From Orychophragmus violaceus (Eukaryota > Streptophyta > Magnoliopsida > Brassicales > Brassicaceae): a DNA stretch of 64,000 nucleotides. The notes below the pieces were generated by a model. The model saw only the letters and a program-made list of their open reading frames with translations, was not told where the DNA came from and did not search any database. The stretch spans positions 47,750,235 through 47,814,234 of the forward strand of contig CM058231.1 of NCBI GenBank assembly GCA_030180135.1. Reading direction: 5' to 3'. Below are positions 1 to 12,300 of this stretch, piece by piece. The stretch's first letter is position 1, and every line of letters starts with the position of its first letter. The translations under genes were made by a program, and so were the position numbers.

Positions 1-1049
1 TTCAACTGTGGTCTCGGGTTTATCCGCCTCTCGGTCCATTCCAGCTATCTCAGATTCAAATTTCTCCTCTTGGCTTGGTCCCGCTTCAATCTGGACTATC
101 CAAGTCAAAAGATCCATGTCAATCTCTGTTGAGTCAGGTGCATCGAAGCTTTCGAGCTCAGGTAATTCAACATCAAATCCCCCTCTGTCTTCCACAAATT
201 CCACAGCCTTAACTGCTAGACATGATCCATGATCCATCTGTGTGTTATCCTGAGTGAGAATGTTGCTGTCTTGAGCTTCTTGAGAATCCTTTGTTGGGGT
301 AGAACTTGGAACTTGATCCATCTGTGTGTCCAGCTGCTTCATACGAATGTTCAAGGATTCAAATTTTTCATTCAAATTAGTGTACAGGTTCTCTAGCTTC
401 GAGCTGAGAGAAGCTGTGTTCTGCTGTTGTCTTTCAATTGATTGCTCTAACATCATCTCTAGTTTGCTCCTTTGTGTAGGAGATGCCAGATGGGAAGTAT
501 AATTATGGTCTCTAGATCCTTGAGTGTGCCTAGAACCCTGTCTCTGCTGATGTTCCAAGGTATGTCCATAAGAGTCGGCTCCAGCCATGTAGCGTACCTC
601 TGCAAACTTATCAGTTTCTGCCTCTGCTCGGAACTGTCTCTCCCTAAGTAAGATGTCGTGAATGTCATCTATCTTACTCTGCATTTCAGCTACTTGCCCA
701 ACCAATACATGGTAATCTGGTAAGATGGGGTTTCCTTCCCCATCTATTTTCTGACCTTTTTCGTTGCATATGTGACCCTCATGGTCTCGCAGAACGCCGT
801 TTTCACCGCGAATCAAAATCACAGGTTCCATGGCGTGGAACCTATTGAACGTCTCAGATCTCAGCATCGCTGTCCTCGCCTTGTGTCGATCGTTGCAAGG
901 TGAGCAACGATCGATGCAGTGCAAATCCCTGCGAATCCAAAAATCAAAAACGTGAGTAAACAAGAAAATTAAAAAGAATGCTTAGTCTAAATCCTAGTAC
1001 TAAATCTATAGGTGAACTCAAAGAGTCCCCGGCAACGGCGCCAAAAAAT
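1..1049 (-). mobile_element. Athila-like element 1, second internal region (partial, cut by window start)
   Basis: This stretch is a near-identical direct copy of 4096-5144, at a constant offset of 4095 bp. It holds the start of the internal region of a minus-strand Ty3-type retrotransposon: the primer-binding site next to the LTR at 1050, a short leader with a paired palindromic motif near 886-920, and the first part of the same gag-like reading frame described at 3613-4962. It lies downstream of an LTR that already serves as the 3' LTR of the element to its right, so two element bodies share one LTR. Differences from the right copy are few (for example near 346, 519, 831 and 928). The rest of this body lies outside the window. 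Confidence 0.85.
1026..1043 (-). promoter_or_regulatory. Primer-binding site, tRNA-Asp type (left copy)
   Basis: On the minus strand this reads TGGCGCCGTTGCCGGGGA, complementary to the 3' end of plant tRNA-Asp(GUC) including CCA. It follows the LTR end by about six bases, the usual place for the minus-strand primer. Its presence beyond the LTR at 1050-2235 shows that this LTR acts as a 5' LTR for sequence to its left. Confidence 0.85.
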
Positions 1050-2235
1050 TGATAGGTTGTATAGTTTTCCCTATTCTACTGCAAGTGCACAGTTAATGCA
1101 ATCGCAGTATATAAGGTATCGAATCCCACAAGGACTCTCAGTCACACAATAGATTAATAGCAGTTCAGATTAAATTAAGCGAAGCAGATGTGAAAGCAGT
1201 AAGCGAAATAAAAAACGAATCAAGTGAGTTTGTAAGCAAGAAGGCAAAGCGTTAGGTTTCAGGAGTTCTCAGGAAATCAGGAACGCAAGCAATTAATCAA
1301 TCAGGATCTAATCAATTACCATTCTAGAACTCAAAACACGGATATAGAATTAACCAAATTCCTTTGCGATAATTCTCTAAGTCTAAGTGCAGCAAACCAA
1401 ACTTCCGTTTGCGAGAACTAACAGATTAAACTAGCATTAATTCCAAGTTTGATATGTTCACAATTAACCTGAACCAAACTTTCGTTTGCGAACAGTTTAA
1501 TTGCTTATCTAAGTTCTTTCTAGTTAAATTAACCAACTTCCGCTGAATTAATCAACCTAACATCATAACTCTGATTAGCTACTTCAGATTTAGCATTAAG
1601 AACAACTCAGATAAAGAACTAGCAGATATGAATCTCTACAGATCAATTAAACTATAATTCTCTGAAATCCTTGATGAGAATCCTTCAACCTAACAGGTGA
1701 TCTACTCAGACATGTTCATCGAAACAGAAAACATCTCAAGTAGAAAACCAAATATCATATAATCAAATAAGAACTGGGGTTCAAAATCAAGTCTCTTTCG
1801 AGATCAGGATCAGCCCCTCAACTCTCTCTGAGTAAAACTTAACGTAAGAAAAGCTTGTCTTAGCGTAGCCTAAACATTGGCTTAAAAACTCTATTTATAA
1901 CCTAAAACACGTTTTGGGGCTTCTTTGTAAATGTTAGGAACTTCTGGGCAGGATTGCAGTTTCATCATTCTTTATTAAATCGGCGAGTCTGGCCCATTCG
2001 CATATGCAACGATCGATGCAGGTGTGCAACGATCGACGCAGTCTTCAAAACTGGACAGTGAACTCTGTCTCTCGGCCAAATACTCCAATTAGCTCCAGAA
2101 AGTGTCTAAATCACCAAATATGCTCCAAATGTGTTTGTACCTAATAAACACCTGAAAAGACTCTAAAACATAGTAAAAGACTCGATAAATAACACATATA
2201 CCATGCTTAAAAGCCATAAAATCCATGGTATATCA
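1050..2235 (-). repeat. LTR of Athila-like element 1 (shared, left copy)
   Basis: This 1186-bp LTR begins TGATATACC and ends CCTATCA on the minus strand, and matches 5145-6330 at a constant offset with about five differences seen by eye. It is preceded on the minus strand by a polypurine tract and followed by a tRNA-Asp primer site, so it is simultaneously the 3' LTR of one body and the 5' LTR of another. It carries two 16-bp palindrome-like motifs at 2005-2020 and 2025-2040. The high identity implies recent activity or recent recombination. Confidence 0.9.
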
Positions 2236-2250
2236 ACTCCCCCACACTTA
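2236..2250 (-). promoter_or_regulatory. Polypurine tract of Athila-like element 1
   Basis: The minus strand reads TAAGTGTGGGGGAGT immediately before the LTR start TGATATACC. A purine run of this kind at the edge of the 3' LTR is the plus-strand primer of Ty3-type elements. It fixes the element orientation as minus strand. Confidence 0.85.
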
Positions 2251-3612
2251 GCTCTTGCTTGTCCTCAAGCAAGACTAAGAACTAAATGTCGTCAAGAGGT
2301 TTGAAAACTCTTCAGAAACTCATTTCATCCTAGAAGCTACAATACTTAGATTCCCCTTAGTAAACCACTGCAAGAATCAATCACAGGATATCAAGACCAC
2401 AATGTACTTCCCCCACACTTAGCAACTGTCCTAGGTAAACTCCACAATCACATTCAAGCATTCAAATTCTCCCTACTGACTTCTGCAAGTATTTAAGTGC
2501 GGTCTCACCTAAGGAGTATCGATCTAAAGGCACATGGATTCTTACCTTATCAGCTCTAGACCACCATACTATCTTTCTCTAGTCCCTTTCTTCTCTTTCC
2601 CTTCTTTAACAACTGATTTTTCCCCACTGGGTATCATTTTATTTTTTTTATCAGTGTTCTTCCCGTTATGGGGTGTACTTTGGACACATTCCATGGATCA
2701 CATGAGAGATAATAGTGTTTGCTACCATTCTCATGACCACTTCGGAGTTACTAACTCATCCTCAGTTTATTTTTATTTTTATTTTTTTTATTTTTTTATT
2801 TTTTACTTTATAGAAGGGGAGAAGGGGACTAAATAGGACAGGTTTACAGGCTGTGTCAGAACTAACAGGGAATCCGACATAAAGCATACCAAGCCCTTAG
2901 GTGAGAAATCTAAGTCAGTATTAAGGTTGAAGTCAGTAAAGGATCCTCTGATACCTGAAGTGATGTGGGTGTTCCCAGTAGGTTGATCTGTGATGGGGTT
3001 TTCTAATAGTCATAGATAGATCCTGCAACTTCATCCCAATGGTTATTTAAGTTCCTGCAAGTCTTGTAAATCTTCTCAGAAAATCATAGTTTCTTACTTA
3101 AACAATTTTGACTCAATAAAACAAAATTTTTTTTGAAAAACGGACTGACTCTTAAGAAAACAGAAAACAAAAGTCAGTAGCACCTCCCCCACACTTAAGA
3201 CACATTGTCCCCAGTAGTGTCCAGCGAAGGATCGGTAGAAAGAAAATAAAAATTGAAAAGGTGGAGTTATGTCTGTCGGGTTACCTCTGTCGTTAAGCAT
3301 CGACCGTTGCACTGAGTGCATCGACCGTTACTTGGCGATTTTCGTGTATGGTCGATCGTTGCTCAGGACCGCAACGATCGCTGCAATGCGATTCCTTTCG
3401 TGTTGTGACGATCGATGCAAAAATGCATCGATCGCTGCACTGCGAATTAACCGAGACCTGCAAACAAAAACTCACCAGAAACAAAAACAAACGTAAAATC
3501 CTAACAAAAACACCAAAAATGAAAAAGAAAAACACTAGTACCTAATGGTGGGTTGCCTCCCACCCAGCGCTTGTTTAAGGTCAATAGCTTGACTTTTGAA
3601 AAGAGGTCAAAC
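2251..3612 (-). mobile_element. 3' untranslated region of Athila-like element 1
   Basis: About 1.36 kb between the gag-like reading frame and the polypurine tract has no convincing coding sequence on either strand. It contains a T-rich low-complexity run near 2768-2810, several short purine tracts resembling CTAAGTGTGGGG, and the conserved motif GGGAGGCAACCCACC (minus strand, about 3548-3562) that commonly follows the last reading frame of plant Ty3 elements. A dense cluster of paired palindromic motifs lies at 3297-3441. No reverse transcriptase, RNase H or integrase is present, so the element is non-autonomous. Confidence 0.75.
3297..3441. repeat. Cluster of three paired palindromic motifs
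   Basis: Six degenerate copies of a motif close to TGCAACGATCGATGCA occur as three closely spaced pairs (about 3297-3332, 3351-3394 and 3412-3441). Spacers within a pair are short, roughly 5-8 bp. The same paired arrangement is found in the LTR and leader of this element and in the unrelated copia elements of the window. Confidence 0.75.
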
Positions 3613-4962
3613 TTATGGAGGTTTCAACAGAGACTTTGAGTGTCTCTGTGAATGCCTTATCATCCATGGTGGTGTGTAAGCAGTAGCAGCATGATGTCGT
3701 CCAAGAAACGTCGGGATGAATGTAGGGTGAAATTTACACTTGGGTGTTTTAACGCTCTTTCCTGCATTCAAAACAGTGGAGTCAGGAGGTTTAGACTTAG
3801 AGGATTTATGTTTTACCTTTGGCAAAGATTTGATATTCGGAGCCTTCTGTTTATGAGTAGTTTTAGGCCTTGAAGATGTTAGAATAGGCTCTTGTGGAAC
3901 CATCATCTTCTTGTCAACCACCAATGTGCACTGAACTTCATTTGTAGATTTAACGGGAGCTTTCGGGAATGGTATCGGAGGTTTGTAGGCTTTTTCCTAA
4001 GCAAGTTCTCGAGATATGGGCGAAACTGGTTCCCTTCGGGGTGCAACGATCGGTGCGTGTGATGCAACGATCGATGCTATCGTCTCCTCTCGTGTTTCAA
4101 CTGTGGTCTCGGGTTTATCCGCCTCTCGGTCCATTCCAGCTATCTCAGATTCAAATTTCTCCTCTTGGCTTGGTCCCGCTTCAATCTGGACTATCCAAGT
4201 CAAAAGATCCATGTCAATCTCTGTTGAGTCAGGTGCATCGAAGCTTTCGAGCTCAGGTAATTCAACATCAAATCCCCCTCTGTCTTCCACAAATTCCACA
4301 GCCTTAACTGCTAGACATGATCCATGATCCATCTGTGTGTTATCCTGAGTGAGAATGTTGCTGTCTTGAGCTTCTTGAGAATCCTTTGTTGGGGTAGAAC
4401 TTGGAACTTGATCCATCTGTGTGTCCAGCTGCTTCATACGAATGCTCAAGGATTCAAATTTTTCATTCAAATTAGTGTACAGGTTCTCTAGCTTCGAGCT
4501 GAAAGAAGCTGTGTTCTGCTGTTGTCTTTCAATTGATTGCTCTAACATCATCTCTAGTTTGCTCCTTTGTGTAGGAGATGCCAGATGGGAAGTATAATTA
4601 TGGTCTCTCGATCCTTGAGTGTGCCTAGAACCCTGTCTCTGCTGATGTTCCAAGGTATGTCCATAAGAGTCGGCTCCAGCCATGTAGCGTACCTCTGCAA
4701 ACTTATCAGTTTCTGCCTCTGCTCGGAACTGTCTCTCCCTAAGTAAGATGTCGTGAATGTCATCTATCTTACTCTGCATTTCAGCTACTTGCCCAACCAA
4801 TACATGGTAATCTGGTAAGATGGGGTTTCCTTCCCCATCTATTTTCTGACCTTTTTCGTTGCATATGTGACCCTCATGGTCTCGCAGAACGCCGTTTTCA
4901 CCGCGAATCAAAATCACAGGTTCCATGGCGCGGAACCTATTGAACGTCTCAGATCTCAGCAT
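3613..4962 (-). pseudogene. Gag-like protein of Athila-like element 1, interrupted by an in-frame amber codon
   Basis: Reading on the minus strand from an ATG at 4962, 321 codons run to a TAG at 3997-3999, and the same frame then continues open to 3613 for about 128 more codons. The start at 4962 is the first ATG; the frame is open further upstream but through a palindromic motif and without ATG. The protein is acidic and rich in E, Q and S, with coiled-coil-like heptads around residues 80-200. The segment after the TAG contains KPPIPFP, a proline motif found before the protease in plant Ty3 Gag proteins. No zinc knuckle, protease or polymerase follows. A structural Gag-like role is inferred from position and composition; the TAG may be a simple mutation. 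Confidence 0.7.
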
Positions 4963-5120
4963 CGCTGTCCTCGCCTTGTGTCGATCGTTGCAAGGTGAGC
5001 AACGATCGATGCAGTGCGAATCCCTGCGAATCCAAAAATCAAAAACGTGAGTAAACAAGAAAATTAAAAAGAATGCTTAGTCTAAATCCTAGTACTAAAT
5101 CTATAGGTGAACTCAAAGAG

Positions 5121-5138
5121 TCCCCGGCAACGGCGCCA
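5121..5138 (-). promoter_or_regulatory. Primer-binding site, tRNA-Asp type (right copy)
   Basis: Same 18 bases as at 1026-1043, six bases inside the LTR at 5145-6330. Complementary to the 3' end of plant tRNA-Asp. It marks 5145-6330 as the 5' LTR of a minus-strand element. Confidence 0.9.
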
Positions 5139-5144
5139 AAAACT

Positions 5145-6330
5145 TGATAGGTTGTATAGTTTGCCCTATTCTACTGCAAGTGCACAGTTAATGCAATCGT
5201 AGTATATAAGGTATCGAATCCCACAAGGACTCTCAGTCACACAATAGATTAATAGCAGTTCAGATTAAATTAAGCGAAGCAGATGTGAAAGCAGTAAGCG
5301 AAATAAAAAACGAATCAAGTGAGTTTGTAAGCAAGAAGGCAAAGCGTTAGGTTTCAGGAGTTCTCAGGAAATCAGGAACGCAAGCAATTAATCAATCAGG
5401 ATCTAATCAATTACCATTCTAGAACTCAAAACACGGATATAGAATTAACCAAATTCCTTTGCGATAATTCTCTAAGTCTAAGTGCAGCAAACCAAACTTC
5501 CGTTTGCGAGAACTAACAGATTAAACTAGCATTAATTCCAAGTTTGATATGTTCACAATTAACCTGAACCAAACTTTCGTTTGCGAACAGTTTAATTGCT
5601 TATCTAAGTTCTTTCTAGTTAAATTAACCAACTTCCGCTGAATTAATCAACCTAACATCATAACTCTGATTAGCTACTTCAGATTTAGCATTAAGAACAA
5701 CTCAGATAAAGAACTAGCAGATATGAATCTCTACAGATCAATTAAACTATAATTCTCTGAAATCCTTGATGAGAATCCTTCAACCTAACAGGTGATCTAC
5801 TCAGACATGTTCATCGAAACAGAAAACATCTCAAGTAGAAAACCAAATATCATATAATCAAATAAGAACTGGGGTTCAAAATCAAGTCTCTTTCGAGATC
5901 AGGATCAGCCCCTCAACTCTCTCTGAGTAAAACTTAACGTAAGAAAAGCTTGTCTTAGCGTAGCCTAAACATTGGCTTAAAAACTCTATTTATAACCTAA
6001 AACACGTTTTGGGGCTTCTTTGTAAATGTTAGAAACTTCTGGGCAGGATTGCAGTTTCATCATTCTTTATTAAATCGGCGAGTCTGGCCCATTCGCATAT
6101 GCAACGATCGATGCAGGTGTGCAACGATCGACGCAGTCTTCAAAACTGGACTGTGAACTCTGTCTCTCGGCCAAATACTCCAATTAGCTCCAGAAAGTGT
6201 CTAAATCACCAAATATGCTCCAAATGTGTTTATACCTAATAAACACCTGAAAAGACTCTAAAACATAGTAAAAGACTCGATAAATAACACATATACCATG
6301 CTTAAAAGCCATAAAATCCATGGTATATCA
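5145..6330 (-). repeat. 5' LTR of Athila-like element 1 (right copy)
   Basis: This 1186-bp LTR starts with TGATATACCATGG on the minus strand at 6330 and ends CCTATCA at 5145. Its outer edge abuts a satellite monomer, which is therefore the insertion target. Paired palindromic motifs lie at 6100-6115 and 6120-6135 with a 4-bp spacer. If the target duplication is 5 bp it should be TTCAT (6331-6335); the other flank lies outside the window. Confidence 0.9.
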
Positions 6331-9301
6331 TTCATATCGACCAGCATATCGACCAGCCTGGCCGATACGACCCCTCGACAGAAAAATCCGAAGACTCATA
6401 TCGACCAGCGTATCGACCGAGCAGACTGATACAGACCCCAAAAACTGCCTTGGATCCGGGTCAACACCCGGTTTGTTCCGGGTTGACCCGGCTCGCACCC
6501 GATTGACTATTTAAACCAAAAACCTATTTCTTATTGTTTCGTAAGCTTTATTTTATGTTCTAAACACTTTGTAAGAACAAGTTTGGATTTTTTATTATTA
6601 ATCTAGTACTTCTTTTGTGATTCCTTCATCAAATCTCTCAATCCATCACTAATCTCCGATGATCAACTCTATTTCTATGAGTTTAGTTGATCTAATGATG
6701 ATTAGTGAGTAGTTCTTCATATGGCTTATGGGTTAGGTAGGATTAGGTTGATTAGGGGTGATCAATGGATTTCTAGTGCTTGATTGTTTAAAATCTCATC
6801 TGTCAAAGTGTGTTTAATGTCTAATTAGCCTTGATCAAGTTGATTAGAATGCTTAAGATTTCTTGTTCACCATGTGTTCGATGAAATTCCTGTTCATAGC
6901 TTTGATAGAACTTTCACATTCTAGCGCATGAGAATGTATGTTTAGAGTGATTGTTAGTTGTTTGGAACTTGTTTGATTGCTTGCTTGATTCTAATTCACA
7001 ACTGAGAATTTGTTCTTGGATTAGGATTAACTTCATTTCTTTGGTCATTGGTATGTTTAGAGTATAGGATCATCTAGAGCTAGGTTTAGGCATTCTAGGC
7101 TTGCATTTGGAGAGTTTCTTATGTTTTGTAGGTTCTTGGAGTGGCTAAGGATGTTTGGAAGAGTTTGGAGGCCAAAGGAGTGATTGCAAGTGAAATGGTG
7201 ATGAAGGACCAAACCGATGAGCTTGAAAGATTGAGTCATATGAAGATGTTACATTAACTTTTAGCTCTGGGATTCTAAAAACAAACCATGGGAAATTGAG
7301 CTGGATTTCTAATGGAGGTTGTGTGAAGTCATTCGGTGCTATATGGAAAGAGTTATGCCTGATTTACTGGATGCATCTCAACACAGTCTGCAAAAAAGCA
7401 GACAGACTCATATCGACCAGCGTATCGACCGAGCAGACCGATACGACCCCTCAGATTAAAAACAGACAGTTCTTATCGACCAACAAATCGACCAGCCTGG
7501 CCGATACGACCCCTCGACAGAAAAATCCGAAGACTCATATCGACCAGCGCATCGACCGAGCAGACCGATACATACCCCAGAAACTGCCTTGGATCCGGGT
7601 CAACACCCGGTTTGTTCCGGGTTGATCCGACTCGCACCCTATTGACTATTTAAGCCAAAAACCTATTTCTTATTGTTTCTTAAGCTTTATTTTATGTTCT
7701 AAACACTTTGTAAGAACAAGTTTGAATTTCTTTGATTAATCTAGTACTTCTTTTGTGATTCCTTCATCAAATCTCTCAATCCATCATTAATCTCCGATGA
7801 TCAACTCTATTTATATGAGTTTAGTTGATCTAATGATGATTAGTGAGTAGTTCTTCATATGGCTTAAGGGTTAGGTAGGATTAGGTTGATTAGGGGTGAT
7901 CAATGGATTTCTAGTGCTTGATTGTTTAAAATCTCATTTGTCAAAGTGTGTTTAATGTCTAATTAGCCTTGATCAAGTTGATTAGAATGCTTAAGATTTC
8001 TTGTTCACCATGTGTTCGATGAAATTCCTATTCATAGCTTTGATAGAACTTTCACATTCTAGCGCATGAGAATGTATGTTTAGAGTGATTGTTAGTTGTT
8101 TGGAACTTGTTTGATTGCTTGCTTGATTCTAATTCACAAATGAGAATTTGTTCTTGGATTAGGATTAACTTCATTTCTTTGGTCATTGGTATCTTTAGAG
8201 TATAGGATCATCTAGAGCTAGGTTTAGGCATTCTAGGCTTGCATTTGGAGTGTTTCTTATGTTTTGTAGGTTCTTGGAGTGGCTAAGGATGTTTGGAAGA
8301 GTTTGGAGGACAAAGGAGTGATTGCAAGTGAAATGGTGATGAAGGACCAAACCGATGAGCTTGAAAGATTGAGTCATATGAAGATGTTACATTAACTTTT
8401 AGCTCTGGGATTCTAAATACAAATCATGGAAATTGAGCTGGCTTTCTAATGGAGGTTGTGTGAAGTCATTCGGTGCTATATGGAAAGAGTTATGCCTGAT
8501 TTACTGAATGCATCTCAACACAGTCTGCAAAAAAGCAGACAGACTCATATCGACCAGCGTATTGACCGAGCAGACCGATACGACCCCTCGGATTAAAAAC
8601 AGACAGTTCATATCGACCAACATATCGACCAGCCTGGCCGATACGACCCCTCAACAGAAAAATCCGAATACTCATATCGACCAGCGCATCGACCGAGCAG
8701 ACCGATACAGACCCCAGAAACTGCTTTGGATCCGGGTCAACACCCAGTTTGTTCCGGGTTGATCCGGCTCGCACCCTATTGACTATTTAAGCCAAAAACC
8801 TATTTCTTATTGTTTCTTAAGCTTTATTTTATGTTCTAAACACTTTGTAAGAACAAGTTTGAATTTCTTTGATTAATCTAGTACTTCTTTTGTGATTCCT
8901 TCATCAAATCTCTCAATCCATCATTAATCTCCGATGATCAACTCTATTTCTATGAGTTTAGTTGATCTAATGATGATTAGTGAGTAGTTCTTCATATGGC
9001 TTATGGGTTAGGTAGGATTAGGTTGATTAGGGGTGATCAATGGATTTCTAGTGCTTGATTGTTTAAAATCTCATCTGTCAAAGTGTGTTTAATGTCTAAT
9101 TAGCCTTGATCAAGTTGATTAGAATGCTTAAGATTTATTGTTCACCTTGTGTTCGATGAAATTCCTGTTCATAGCTTTGATAGAACTTTCACATTCTAGC
9201 GCATGAGAATTTATGTTTAGAGTGATTGTTAGTTGTTTAGAACTTGTTTGATTGCTTGCTTGATTCTAATTCACAAATGAGAATTTGTTCTTGGATTAGG
9301 A

Positions 9302-12300
9302 TTAACTTCATTTCTTTGGTCATTGGTGTGTTTAGAGTATAGGATCATCTAGAGCTAGGTTTAGCCATTCTAGGCTTGCATTTTGAGTGTTTCTTATGTT
9401 TTGTAGGTTCTTGGAGTGACTAAGGATGTTTGGAAGAGTTTGGAGGCCGAAGGAGTGATTGCAAGTGAAATGGTGATGAAGGACCAAACCGATGAGCTTG
9501 AAAGATTGAGTCATATGAAGATGTTACGTTAACTTTTAGCTCTGGGATTCTAAATACAAATCATGGGAAATTGAGCTGGCTTTCTAATGGAGGTTGTGTG
9601 AAGTCATTCGGTGCTATATGGAAAGAGTTATGCCTGATTTACTGGATGCATCTCAACACAGTCTGCAAAAAAGCAGACAGACTCATATCGACCAGCGTAT
9701 CGACCGAGCAGACCGATACGACCCCTCGGATTAAAAACAGACAGTTCATATCGACCAGCCTGGCCGATACGACCCCTCGACAGAAAAATCCGAAGACTCA
9801 TATCGACCAGCGTATCGACCGAGCAGACTGATACAGACCCCAAAAACTGCCTTGGATCCGGGTCAACACCCGGTTTGTTCCGGGTTGACCCGGCTCGCAC
9901 CCTATTGACTATTTAAACCAAAAACCTATTTCTTATTGTTTCGTAAGCTTTATTTTATGTTCTAAACACTTTGCAAGAACAAGTTTGAATTTCTTTGATT
10001 AATCTAGTACTTCTTTTGTGATTCCTTCATCAAATCTCTCAATCCATCATTAATCTCCGATGATCAACTCTATTTCTATGAGTTTAGTTGATCTAATGAT
10101 GATTAGTGAGTAGTTCTTCATATGGCTTAAGGGTTAGGTAGGATTAGGTTGATTAGGGGTGATCAATGGATTTCTAGTGCTTGATTGTTTAAAATCTCAT
10201 ATGTCAAAGTGTGTTTAATGTCTAATTAGCCTTGATCAAGTTGATTAGAATGCTTAAGATTTATTGTTCACCTTGTGTTCGATGAAATTCCTGTTCATAG
10301 CTTTGATAGAACTTTCACATTCTAGCGCATGAGAATTTATGTTTAGAGTGATTGTTAGTTGTTTAGAACTTGTTTGATTGCTTGCTTGATTCTAATTCAC
10401 AAATGAGAATTTGTTCTTGGATTAGGATTAACTTCATTTCTTTGGTCATTGGTGTGTTTAGAGTATAGGATCATCTAGAGCTAGGTTTAGCCATTCTAGG
10501 CTTGCATTTTGAGTGTTTCTTATGTTTTGTAGGTTCTTGGAGTGGCTAAGGATGTTTGGAAGAGTTTGGAGGCCAAAGGAGTGATTGCAATTGAAATGGT
10601 GATGAAGGACCAAACCGATGAGCTTGAAAGATTGAGTCATATGAAGATGTTACATTAACTTTTAGCTCTGGGATTCTAAAAACAAACCATGGGAAATTGA
10701 GCTGGATTTCTAATGGAGGTTGTGTGAAGTCATTCGGTGCTATATGGAAAGAGTTATGCCTGATTTACTGGATGCATCTCAACACAGTCTGCAAAAAAGC
10801 AGACAGACTCATATCGACCAGCGTATCGACCGAGCAGACCGATACGACCCCTCGGATTAAAAACAGACAGTTCTTATCGAACAACAAATCGACCAGCCTG
10901 GCCGATAAGACCCCTCGACAGAAAAATACGAAGACTCATATCGACCAGCGCATCGACCGAGCAGACCGATACATACCCCAGAAACTGCCTTGGATCCGGG
11001 TCAACACCCGGTTTGTTCCGGGTTGATCCGGCTCGCACCCTATTGACTATTTAAGCCAAAAACCTATTTCTTATTGTTTCTTAAGCTTTATTTTATGTTC
11101 TAAACACTTTGTAAGAACAAGTTTGAATTTCTTTGATTAATCTAGTACTTCTTTTGTGATTCCTTCATCAAATCTCTTAATCCATCATTAATCTCCGATG
11201 ATCAACTCTATTTCTATGAGTTTAGTTGATCTAATGATGACTAGTGAGTAGTTCTTCATATGGCTTAAGGGTTAGGTAGGATTAGGTTGATTAGGGGTGA
11301 TCAATGGATTTCTAGTGCTTGATTGTTTAAAATCTCATTTGTCAAAGTGTGTTTAATGTCTAATTAGCCTTGATCAAGTTGATTAGAATGCTTAAGATTT
11401 CTTGTTCACCATGTGTTCGATGAAATTCCTATTCATAGCTTTGATAGAACTTTCACATTCTAGCGCATGAGAATGTATGTTTAGAGTGATTGTTAGTTGT
11501 TTGGAACTTGTTTGATTGCTTGCTTGATTCTAATTCACAAATGAGAATTTGTTCTTGGATTAGGATTAACTTCATTTCTTTGGTCATTGGTATGTTTAGA
11601 GTATAGGATCATCTAGAGCTAGGTTTAGGCATTCTACGCTTGCATTTGGAGTGTTTCTTATGTTTTGTAGGTTCTTGGAGTGGCTAAGGATGTTTGGAAG
11701 AGTTTGGAGGCCAAAGGAGTGATTGCAAGTGAAATGGTGATGACGACCAAACCAATGAGCTTGAAAGATTGAGTCATATGAAGATGTTACGTTAACTTTT
11801 AGCTCTGGGATTCTAAATACAAATCATGGGAAATTGAGCTGGCTTTCTAATGGAGGTTGTGTGAAGTCATTCGGTGCTATATGGAAAGAGTTATGCCTGA
11901 TTTACTGGATGCATCTCAACACAGTCTGCAAAAAAGCAGACAGACTCATATCGACCAGCGTATCGACCGAGCAGACCGATACGACCCCTCGGATTAAAAA
12001 CAGACAGTTCATATCGACCAGCCTGGCCGATACGACCCCTCGACAGAAAAATCCGAAGACTCATATCGACCAGCGTATCGACCGAGCAGACTGATACAGA
12101 CCCCAAAAACTGCCTTGGATCCGGGTCAACACCCGGTTTGTTCCGGGTTGACCCGGCTCGCATCCTATTGACTATTTAAACCAAAAACCTATTTCTTATT
12201 GTTTCGTAAGCTTTATTTTATGTTCTAAACACTTTGTAAGAACAAGTTTGGATTTTTTATTATTAATCTAGTACTTCTTTTGTGATTCCTTCATCAAATC

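Larger units (their letters stand above)
1..6330 (-). mobile_element. Athila-like element 1, tandem bodies sharing an LTR
   Basis: The order on the minus strand is LTR (6330-5145), primer site, gag-like frame, 3' region, polypurine tract, LTR (2235-1050), primer site, gag-like frame again. This three-LTR type of arrangement is usually produced by unequal recombination between LTRs of identical elements. The body from LTR start to LTR end is about 5.3 kb and lacks pol, so it must rely on proteins from a related element. It is inserted into the left end of the 1137-bp satellite array and is therefore younger than that part of the array. Confidence 0.8.

Noticed and set aside
2534..2836. Possible membrane protein of 100 residues
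   Set aside because: It lies in the 3' region of a retrotransposon, is low complexity (T-rich run) and antisense to the element.
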